Source of the DNA: Brassica napus
Lineage: Eukaryota; Streptophyta; Magnoliopsida; Brassicales; Brassicaceae
Assembly: GCF_020379485.1 (NCBI RefSeq)
Contig: NC_063452.1
Span: forward strand, 34,743,608-34,807,607
Direction of reading: 5' to 3'
DNA length: 64,000 nt
The position numbers and the translations under genes were made by a program. The notes below the pieces were generated by a model. The model did not search any database. It saw only the letters and a list, made by a program, of their open reading frames with translations, and was not told the DNA's origin. This document shows positions 54,951 to 64,000 of the stretch, in pieces. Position 1 is the first letter of the stretch, and the number at the start of each line of letters is the position of its first letter.

Positions 54951-57150
54951 CTAAATGATGAGCTACTTCTGAGTAGTGAAGAAACATTCGTTAATCCCTC
55001 GAATCAAATTTTCCAAGAAGATCTTTGTCATTTGGAATGTAAAACTTGCATCCAAATACATGAAAGAAGCTCAGCTTGAGTTTAGCTTTATCAAAGCTCA
55101 TGTTGTTTATAGGTTTTCCCTTTCCTGGAATATATTCGGTTGATAACGTAGCATGATCAACTGATTGATTCAGCCCAAAACCTTGTAGTTACATCGTTTA
55201 CATGTATCACCACCCTTGGCTTATGTTGTAGGGTTTGATTCTTTAGCAATAGCACCGTTATGTTTAGGAATATTCGGTGTTGAGAATTGATGCATAGTTT
55301 CATTACTGTTAGAAAAAGTAGTCATGTCATCATTCTAAAACTCTCTCCCATGATCACTGCAAATTTGCTTCAGAGTATGCTTTCATTTTTAAGTTGAAGC
55401 ACCGAGATCTTGAAGGTTTTGAGTGTATCAAACTTCTGAAGAATGAACATGACCTATGTAAATCTGGAGATATCATCTCCAAGCACATGTACACCTCTTT
55501 TCTGATATGCTTTTGGTTTGCATTTTTCCCATCAAGTCCATGTGATCTATATCGAGCCACGACTTTGAGTTGATATCATGCACTGCCTTATGATGTACTT
55601 TGACTTGTTTTCCTTTGTTGAAAGTACCATATACTATTTTATTTCTCTTTTTGATGTGAAAATCTGAAAATCACTTCCATATCTATCAGTTTTGCGGTTG
55701 GCATTCATATGCCCAAGACGCTGATGACATATATTTAGATTATCGTTGATGATTAGACGTTGATGCTCGTTCTGCCACATGTAGTAATTGTTTCATGATC
55801 GGGTTAATTGTAAGTAATCTTGTCATTATGATCAAAAGATTTCAATAATCCTTTGTGAACTGTGTTACCAACCTTTCGTCACACAGTTGGCTGACACTAA
55901 TTAGATTTACCATGAGAACCTTAACAAGGTACATATTGTTTAATAGAGGAGGTTTTGTTTAATTCATCTTGCCTTTCCCTTTGATAGAGGCCCGACTTCC
56001 ATCACCAAATGACACTTTTCCTCCTTTGAGTGCTTTGTGTCTCTAAGTTCTTCACGTGATATTTGAAATGTACCAAATACCATCACCCTCTGAGATACTG
56101 GAATGTAGTACCAATACTGCATCGAATTTTAGTTGATGTACACCTTCATTGATGTCTTGATGCAAATTAGTTTATAATAGAGCACTTCGCCGATACATTT
56201 CTTCGATACCCATTTTAGCAGTACTTTCTGTGTTTGAAGAAATAATTCACCTTTCCTTTGTAATGGTAGCATTTTCTGTTGATATGTTATGGTTTTCCGC
56301 AGTACTAGCATCTGAAAGCTCTCACTGAATTTTTCTTTGAAACCTGAGAACCGATGTAGTTTTGAACTTGGAACCAAGTTTGTATGTAAAGTATCAGTTC
56401 CTCGTATCCTTACAACCAAGTCCTCTTGAAGGTTCTTTGTGTAATCTAAAGCTCAGAATGTTGTTAAGCGTTTTTGACCCCGTAAGAATCATGGTCGTCC
56501 GATATTGATAATTTTTCTCCGATTGTAGTTAATTTGTTTTCTTTTCTCAGCTTACACCACCTTCATCAGTATATCAACTCTTTTTCCCAATATCAGTTTT
56601 TATTTTATTGGCCCACGCTCTCTTTGCTAATCTTCTTTTAATTATTGAGTTTATTATGAAGGGAGACAATGCTCGCCTCACGACAAGTTTTTTCCTTCTT
56701 GAGGAACATATTTTTCTTTTTGATTTAGTGATCTCAATGAAAGCCACAAATTTTTTCAGTTCTTTTTCTATGCGTGTATTTTGATTGTCTTCACACTTAA
56801 GTTGGATAAGTTCATATTGTTTCTTGGTTACACTTGCATGTTTAGTCGAAAATCCCCTGGAGTTGAACTTCACAAGTTTCAACTAATTTTCTGTCCATTC
56901 TACTGCAGGCTTCGTGTTTTTAACTCCTAATTCATATTCTATCTTTAACTCACTCCATCCTTTCATGTTTAACTTTCACACCATAGCATCAATTCCTCAA
57001 ATAATTGATCTCATCATAGATTTCCAGAGCTCATAGTTTCATGCCCCACAATTACTGTTGCACTAGACACGAGTTCATGGTAGTTCTCTATTTTTCCGCA
57101 TGATCACACATGTTAACAATATGAACATGTGGCTGCTCTACCACCAACTG
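54951..57150 (-). pseudogene. Old SIRE/Maximus-like copia gag-pol remnant
   Basis: Minus-strand motifs in order: a basic gag-like part (56882-56574); a segment before the pre-integrase (56420-56130); LKGGKVSFGDGSRASIKGKG with PPLLNNMYLVKVLMVNLISVSQLCDE (about 56040-55860); a degraded HHCC region (KQVKVHHKAVH); and integrase DHMDLMGKMQTKS with KRCTCAWR (55560-55480). The GGKV-FGDG and NLIS-SQLCDE signatures fit SIRE-type copia. Stops and frame changes occur every few dozen codons; RT and RNase H are absent. Confidence 0.65.
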
Positions 57151-57379
57151 TAAATGCAAGAACTACGTCTAAAATTGTAAAACAAAGTACATCAAAGAAT
57201 ATATCTACAATATATGTGTTGTATTAGAATTGTTTTAAAATGAACTTACAAATCTCACTTTGAATAGAATATTCAACAAGTTTAAGAATATATTGACTTA
57301 TTGAACTAGTTTCATATGTCTTAAGATCAAATAAAATATCTTAGAACATGTCCCCTTAGCTTTTTGTGTGTGTTTTCAC

Positions 57380-58470
57380 TCACCTTAGATCATCTCCAAA
57401 AGACACTTTATAACTTCAAATATTAATTTTTTAACTCACCAAAAAAGAAACTTCAAAACTTTAAATTTGAATTTGAATTTTTGAGAAGTGAAACTATATA
57501 TTTGAAGTTTCACTAATAAAAACTTCGAATTTGAATTTTCATATTTTTGTTTGCATTTTGGTCTTTACAATTAAACATCACTTTTATGATTCTTAAATAT
57601 TTTCTCTTTTATCATTTTAATCCTTAAAATTCTTACAGCTCTTAAATATTTTAATTTTTTGAAAAATAATTTACATTTTACACATAAAATTAAATAAAAA
57701 CTTTAAAATAAGATGTAAAATATTTTAAAACTAGATTTAAACAACAAAAATATTACAAAAAAAAAAAACATAACAAAAATTTTAAAAAAAAAATTAGATG
57801 AAGAAATAACTATTACTCAAATTTAAATATTGCAACAACATTAACAGTCGGGTAAATTTTATCTGGAACCTCCGAAATATTGTTCAAACCAATTTTGTGT
57901 AACCGAAGACGGTTGTTTCTTGTTCAGATCGAATCTATTCACGAGTATTAATATATCGATAGAAATTAAGTCTTTTAGTAATATTTTATTCATCTCTTTT
58001 AAGTTTTACATCAAATGTATTTACAAGTATTAATATCAGTGTATTTACAAGTATTAATATCAACTGATTTCAACAATTTTTATCTTGTAATCTACAAATT
58101 AATAATTAATAGAGTTATTTTTACTTCGAAATGTACTAGTTGATCATATATGCATTACGAAAATAATTTTATGGAATTATGTGATATTTTTCTTGTAGTT
58201 TATCTTTAATTATATATTTCTATTTAATTTTTTTATTTTAATATAACAGTATATTAATTAATAATGATGTAATATTTTTATATATGTGCAAATTATTTTA
58301 TATAAGTTTTGTGAATTTAAATTAATCATGACAAAATGTAAGGATCATATTATGAAATACAAATAGTTTTGAAGTTAATTTTGAATTTTACTTTTGGAGA
58401 AAAACGTTTTTAAAACTTCATATATATAGTTTTGCAAATATCAAAATAGAGTGTCTTTTTGCGGATGTTT
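57380..58470. mobile_element. Possible MITE with imperfect terminal repeats
   Basis: Left end near 57390 (CATCTCCAAAAGACACTTTAT) and right end near 58455 (complement CATCCGCAAAAAGACACTCTA) are similar over about 20 bp in inverted orientation. Just inside, AACTTCAAAT-like and ATTTGAAGTTT-like motifs occur in opposite orientations. No target duplication could be fixed. The rest of 57150-58740 is AT-rich with no gene. Confidence 0.35.
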
Positions 58471-58740
58471 TTATAAGTTATGAAAAATCACATATGCTAA
58501 GAGTGAATAATGAATGATAACCTTATATACAATGTATAATCTCATATAAAGTAGAAAGTCCACTAATCCTTATCCCCCAAAAAATTCTCATATCACTCCA
58601 TAATGAATATTTCCAAAAGAAATTACTAAACCTCTTGAAAATATTTTACCAGTGAGATTCTCTTTGTTCAACTCATACATAAACAATACAAATGCGGCAT
58701 TTTAGCGAGAATATTCGTATATATATATTTTGTAAAGACG

Positions 58741-59482
58741 AAATTTTACCTATGACTCTGCCAACTAAGTTGGTAACTCCGCATCAATATGAACGGCAAA
58801 CAACGGTTGTTTTCTAGCACTATGTGCAAGACTGTCCGTCCTTGTATTCTGCGTTCTTAGTATATGAATGATCAATGAGTGGTTGAAACTTCCTTTGGGG
58901 ATCTTGATATCTTCTAAATAACTTGTAAAGACAGGCCATTCTTCGGGTTCTAAAACCATCTTCGGCAATTGAGAATAGTCCGTTGCAAATATAACATGAA
59001 ACTACCGTAATTTCTTATACATTCTATTGCCCAAATGAGCACATCTACCTCCGCGTCGAAGGGTGAGAGAGCAGCTTTGGCATTCTTTTCCCCATTTCCT
59101 CCATCAAAACTTTCTAGCGTACTATATCAGTTTTGTTTCGAGTGATTTTCTTGATTTTTTCATGACCCATCACTGGAGCACCATCTCCAAGTTATGGATG
59201 GCAATGTCCCCCCCCCCCCCCCCCCTGCTTCCCTAGGTTGAATAACTCTCTGCGTAAGTGAAGCATGTGCCTCAGTCAAAAGTAATCAATATCCATGCTG
59301 TTTAAAATCTTGTGGTTTCGTCTCTTCTAAATGTACCAAAATATCTATGCAAAATGATGGTCATCCATTTCATTATTCTCTCAAATAAAATGAATAAATA
59401 GTTTTCTACGTAAACAATACAAAGACGGAATTTTATAGAGAGTATTCGTATATATTATTTTTAAACTTCAAAAGCCTGTCAT
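58741..59482 (-). pseudogene. L1-type LINE 3' fragment (RNase H end)
   Basis: Minus frame 58968-58765 reads PEEWPVFTSYLEDIKIPKGSF, then HILRTQNTRTDSLAHSARKQ and HIDAELPT, the end of the RNase H domain of plant L1 elements. Upstream parts (59040-59460) are damaged, with a C18 run at 59208-59225. It is paralogous to 60430-60730. 59483-59496 starts the duplication around the next insertion. Confidence 0.7.
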
Positions 59483-59496
59483 AGATTATCGACAAG

Positions 59497-59759
59497 CTTC
59501 ATTAATTCTTCTACACCAGGAGTTCTGGGGTTCAAACCCCAGAAAACGAAAATTATGCAGATCATGGAGAAAAAGGGTTACGAGAAGTCTTCAGCATGGT
59601 GCAAGGGCGTATCATCGAACAAGGATCTCATAGGATGGCTCGGAGTGATGCAGTCAGACGTGCATTCTCATATGATGGTAGAATTGTCGGCTGTAGAATC
59701 GTCTATGTAATATTTCTCATCGTTGTAATAACATAATTAATCAGACGTTAAAAAAAAAG
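59497..59759 (+). mobile_element. SINE-like retroposon with 14-bp target duplication
   Basis: It is flanked by AGATTATCGACAAG at 59483-59496 and 59760-59773 and ends in an A run. It contains a Pol III B-box-like GGTTCAAACCC (59529-59539) inside a perfect T-arm-like hairpin (TTCTGGGG/CCCCAGAA). No convincing A box, so it is probably 5'-truncated. The remainder is unrelated to the tRNA part, as usual for tRNA-derived SINEs. Confidence 0.75.
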
Positions 59760-59773
59760 AGATTATCGACAAG

Positions 59774-60382
59774 ATATTTTGAGTTGTAGATATAAAAATA
59801 TATATATTCAACAAGTTCCAAATTAGTATATGGTGAACATATATTTGTATGTATCATGGAATTCTAAACCATGTGATAGTTCTCTAGTGGCACACAAGCT
59901 TTGGGTTGCTAATCAATTTAGGTTTAAAAATATTTTACTACATTTATCATGTAACCGTACAGATATAAATTCATTGTTTAGGATCATTTGAATATCCAAA
60001 CATTCTGTGGACTGCATATTCTTTTAAAAATTGGTTTGAGGGTACCGTTAGATCAATAAAATAAGTATCGTGTGTTCTATCTTAAAGCGAAAAAACAAAT
60101 GGGATAAGAAAAGACACAAGTAATAATGTAGATAAAAGACAAACTTGGCGGGCGTTCGTTGTCAAAGATTGCATGCGTGTGGGGGAAGCTGGTCCAGTGT
60201 TCCCCACCGGAAAAGTGGTTCCCTCCGACTAGGCAGTCACTTTGTATTTACAACCATCTTACGTTTTCTGTTACTTTCATAATATCTCGTCAAACTAACT
60301 TTCTCAAACTCCCAAAACCCAAAAACAAATAGTTGGTGATTTTTGTAAACTAGGAAGCTAGTGCAAAATTCACTAGTTAATC
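59774..60382. other. No gene seen
   Basis: AT-rich sequence with one GC-richer patch (60145-60235). No ORF, repeat end or RNA gene recognised. Confidence 0.45.
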
Positions 60383-63353
60383 TTTTTTTTTTTCATCAGC
60401 ATAAAAAAACTCCTAAGACTTTGCAAACCAAACCGGTAACTCTGCATCCATGTGAACGACAGAAGACAATTGCTTCTTTGCACTGCGTGCAAGACATTCC
60501 GCATGTGTATTATGTGTTCTGGGTACATGAATGATGTTCGAGTTGTTGAAACTTTCCTTCAGGATCTTGATATCTTCCAAATAACTTGCAAAAGCTGGTC
60601 ATTCTTCTGGTTATGAAACCATCTTCACCAATTTAGAACAATCCGTTGCAAATGTGACCTAAAACTGACCTAAATTCCGTATACATTCCATTGTCCAAAT
60701 AAGCGCTTCCACTTCCGCGTGAAGGGGTGACAGACTCGTCCTTGTGTTCCTTGCGCCTATCAAACCATCAAAACCTTCCAAAGTACTATACCATCCTTAT
60801 CCTGAAAAAATTTCCTCATCTTTCCATGACCCATCTGTAAAGCACCATCTACCTGGAATGATTGGTAGGTTAGTGGCGTCGACCTCTTTATTTTGGGAAA
60901 CCCTTTGTGCCAGTGAAACTTGTGCTTCAGTACAAAATAGAGACTCCGTTTTTGCCAATTTTAAAGTTTCCCTAGGATCAATATCTATATTACTAAAAAT
61001 TTATTATTTTTTCCCTTCCAAATATACCATAATATCCAAAGAAATTGATGATCCTCCATTTGTGGAACAACTCTCCAAAACAAATTATCCATATTCGCGA
61101 AAAGTGATGGATTAGGGAAAACAGCTGGATTCGATGAGATGTTTGAGAGGCCCCAACTTGTATCGCCGGTGGGCATTCAAAAAACACATGGTTTATTGAT
61201 TCCTCCGGTGCTCCATACCTTGCACATCAAATATCCCCTTGCATCCCCCTTGCTCGCAAGTTTTTCTTAACTACAATGCATCCTGATACCTGACACTATT
61301 TGCCAAAAGAAATGCTTCATTTTCGGTGGACATCTTATTTTCCAGCGAAACGCCTTCAAAATATCAACCGAAGGACCAAAAACTGGTAACGGTTTATCCT
61401 TGTCAGGGTAGACACGTTCTACTTGGTACCCAGATTTCACCGTATATTTTCCATTATTTGTGAAATGCCATCCGTTTTTGTCAGTCAGCTATATCTGACT
61501 CAAAGGGATACTTTCTATGAGTTTCACATCCTGGGCATCCACTAAAGCCCGAATTTCCTGCGAATTCCATGTTCTTGATGATGTATTGATGAGAGAATCG
61601 ACGGTAAGTTCAGGGTAAAAATTACGATGGTTACTATTTGCTGGTTTCGGGCGAGTGATTGGGTGCCAAGGATCATTCCATACTGATATGATTGATCATG
61701 ATCCCACCCTTGTGATTAGTCCTTTTCTTACCAGAGATCTAGCTGAAACAATACTCCTCCAGCCATATGACGGGGAGTATGATCTAATCGGTTCCAGGGG
61801 TGATGCATTCCTGAAGTACCAACCTTTAAAAACTCGAGAAAACAAAGTATTTGGTTTCTCGATTAATCGCTATAACTGCTTTCCTAGCATGGCCGTATTA
61901 AAACCCGTGAGATCCTTAAATCCCAAACCTCCTTCATCCTTATTGAGAAATAATTTATCCCATGGTTTCCAGTGCATATCTTTTGTATTTCCCCCTGGAC
62001 TCCACCAAAATTGTGCTACCGCACTCGTTAATTTCTTGTTCCTGTCTTTGGTAAGCGACAGCAGGACATCACATGATTTGGCAAGGCTGTAACCACTGAT
62101 TTAATAATCACGTCCTTCCCCCCTTTGGAAAAGAACTTAAGAGTCCATCCATTAACTTTGTTGCTAGGCGATCTTGAACAAAACCAAAAACCTGTATTTT
62201 TGATCCTCCCAAACTCTCTGGTATTCCCAAATACGTTCCCATCCCGCCTATATTATGTTTTTAATAATCACCTCCTTCCCCCCCCTTTGGAAAAGAACTT
62301 AAAAGTCCATCCATTAACTCTGTTGCTTAAGCGATCTTGAACAAAACAAAAAACCTGTATTTTTGATTTTCGCAAACTCTCTGGTATTCCCAAATACGAT
62401 CCCATCCTGCCTATATTATGTATCCCTAAAATATCTCGCATATCCTGCCGAGTAGATTCATCAATCTTATGTCCGAATTGAATGGAATATTTCTGAAAAT
62501 TTATCAGCTGACCCGATACCTCCTCATATTCCTTTAGGATCCTTAGAATTGTTTGACACTCCTCTTTTTAGGCCTTACAAAAAAATAGACTATCGTACGC
62601 GAAGAGTAAGTGAGATATCGGAGGACAGGCTATGGCCACTTTCAGCCCCGTTAGTTGCTTCCCACTCTCCGCCTTTTTAGTATTTGCGATTAAAGCCTCT
62701 AGGCACATGATAAAAATATAAGGGGATAAAGGGTCCCTTGTCGTAAACCTCTCTATGGAATTATATGCCCTCATGGGTGATCATTTAATAAGACCCGATA
62801 CTTAACCGATGATATACACTCCATCATTATACGCTTTAATCATATCAATTTTGATTGCCATAAATTTGTTTTGGCATGACTTGTTAGTCCTTAGCTCATG
62901 AAACATTTCCTGAGCTATAAGAATATTATCTGAAATCAACCTTCCTGGCACAAATGCCGATTGTGTTTCCGATATATGTTTAGGAAGGCATGACTTCAAT
63001 CTCTGGCATGAAACCTTAGAAATGATTTTGTATCACACATTACAAAGGCTTATAAACCTAAGTTCTGTCATCCTTGTAGGTCACTCTGTTTTAGGAATCA
63101 TGCAAATATTTGTATTATTGAGCCGTGGATCTATCTCCCTAGTAACCAAAAAATTATTAACCAGGTCAAGCAAATCCTTTTTAATAATAGACTAAGAATG
63201 TTGGAAAAAAGAGCCGTCATTCCATCCGGTCCTGGAGCTTTCTTCGGGTGCATCATAAATAAAGCCCGTTTTACCTCCTCCTCCGTAGCATTACTTAACA
63301 AAATCTGGTTCATCTGAGGGGTGATAGTTGGTGTGATCTCCTTATCAAAATCT
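60383..63353 (-). pseudogene. L1-type LINE remnant: RT, zf-RVT, RNase H, poly(A)
   Basis: 5' to 3' on the minus strand. RT starts at 63313 (EEEVKRALFMMHPKKAPGPD), then 62999 (LPKHISETQSAFVPGRLISD, KIDMIKAYN) and 62774 (DPLSPYIFIMCLEALI, HLLFAYDSLFFCKA). The catalytic FADD reads FAYD, so one essential Asp is lost. A 160-bp tandem duplication lies at 62101-62420. A damaged zf-RVT region is at about 61250-60985 and RNase H at about 60900-60430 (YLEDIKILKESF, SAKKQ...VVHMDAELPVWF). The tail is a T12 run on the + strand (60383-60394). The endonuclease is absent: homology ends at the G31 run (63354-63384). Confidence 0.8.
62101..62420. repeat. 160-bp tandem duplication inside the LINE
   Basis: 62101-62260 and 62261-62420 both start TTAATAATCAC and share the CTCTCTGGTATTCCCAAATA block; about 12 differences, so not a recent assembly duplicate. 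Confidence 0.85.

Positions 63354-63384
<31 letters not shown>
63354..63384. repeat. Poly(G) run, 31 nt
   Basis: Uninterrupted G31 at the edge of the LINE homology; length is likely approximate in any assembly. Confidence 0.85.
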
Positions 63385-63386
<2 letters not shown>

Positions 63387-64000
63387 GTATTAAATAAGTC
63401 ATCAAATAATCTGCTGGCAGCTGTTAATCTATTAAAAGAAATAGGATTGCTTTTAAATTTATTATAATCTATTAAAAGAAATAGGATTGCTTTTAAATTT
63501 TATTAATAAAAAATATCATACAAATGTCAAAATGAACAAAATAAATTTCATGAAAAAACGTAAAATATACTTATATTTCTAGAATTAACTAATAAAGAAT
63601 TATGATTTAAATTTAAGGGGTGGATTTTTAAGGCTAGTGTGGAGTTTGATTTATTACAAGATAATAATTAATATTTAAAATAATGAATATAAAAAAATTT
63701 TAAAAAACTTTTTGGATTTCAAAATAAAATTTCAGAAAATCCTAAAAATTTAGAATTGAAAACAAAATTTCAATTTTTATTTATTTAAATAATTACTAAT
63801 TATTTATATATTTATAGAGTAAGAATATAAAAGTTTTTACCTTTTTAATGAAATTTTTTGATCATCTTTCTCTTTATATATTCTTTTGATAAAAAAAAAA
63901 AACTCATTTTATACCCTTTTGAAGATCTGCCTAACTATGCGTTAAGAATTTTGTGACCACCCGTTTTTCCGGAATAATATAATAAATAATATTCTCTGAA
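63385..64000. other. AT-rich DNA with a 40-bp tandem duplication, no gene
   Basis: AATCTATTAAAAGAAATAGG begins at 63426 and again at 63466 (period 40, near-perfect). The remainder is A/T-rich without features. Confidence 0.6.

Noticed and set aside
61655..62092. 145-aa + strand ORF
   Set aside because: It is the shadow of degraded LINE RT coding on the minus strand.
1..64000. Endogenous pararetrovirus (caulimovirid) sequences
   Set aside because: All RT segments seen carry Ty3, copia or L1 context (integrase, RNase H order, LTRs); no movement- or coat-protein-like ORF found.

Overview
This is plant nuclear DNA, almost certainly from a Brassicaceae species (Brassica, Raphanus, Eutrema or Arabidopsis type). 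The clues are an Athila-type Ty3 retrotransposon primed by tRNA-Asp, a Tat-type Ty3 element with an antisense ORF, Arabidopsis-style Helitrons (TCTATACT...CTAG ends) and a Ulp1-like/GRF/MULE cluster. I see no intact host gene, rRNA, tRNA gene or CRISPR array. The window reads as gene-poor, probably pericentromeric, heterochromatin built from nested and broken transposons.

Layout. 1-4849: short-bodied Ty3-like element A on the minus strand; it carries only a duplicated gag-like ORF, and its 5' LTR hosts a 570-bp hAT MITE. 4850-9976: old sequence with Ulp1-protease-like, GRF-zinc-finger and MULE transposase pseudogenes. 9977-29899: a poly(A) retroposon (about 1.25 kb) split by an 18.6-kb Athila-type element (10255-28888). 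That element has near-identical 1.8-kb LTRs, a 5-bp target duplication, a tRNA-Asp primer site and an intact, unrecognised ORF of about 317-322 aa where gag-pol should be. Inside it lies a second Athila (about 12 kb) whose LTR-gag-pol half is inverted relative to its env-like-PPT-LTR half.

29900-35580: a 5'-truncated retroposon, a 2.17-kb Helitron with 293-bp tandem repeats, AT-rich DNA and a CACTA-like end. 35585-41294: deleted Tat element with gag/protease remnant, antisense ORF and hairpin-rich LTRs. 41295-43140: low-complexity DNA and two coding-like relics. 43141-45619: deleted relative of element A. 45620-51782: deleted chromovirus-like Ty3 element with 3.2-kb LTRs. 51783-54950: deleted copia element with a Helitron in its LTR. 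54951-57150: older SIRE/Maximus-like copia. 57150-58740: AT-rich DNA with a possible MITE. 58741-63353: two L1-type LINE remnants with a SINE-like insertion. 63354-64000: AT-rich, no gene.

The parts do not form a host pathway. The most interesting object is the young Athila derivative: a non-autonomous element with its own conserved-looking membrane ORF, carrying a rearranged potential helper, and with LTRs that contain a fixed-spacing dyad motif (GAGCGAC-N8-GTCGCTC). Functional statements are read by eye from motifs; no database search was run.
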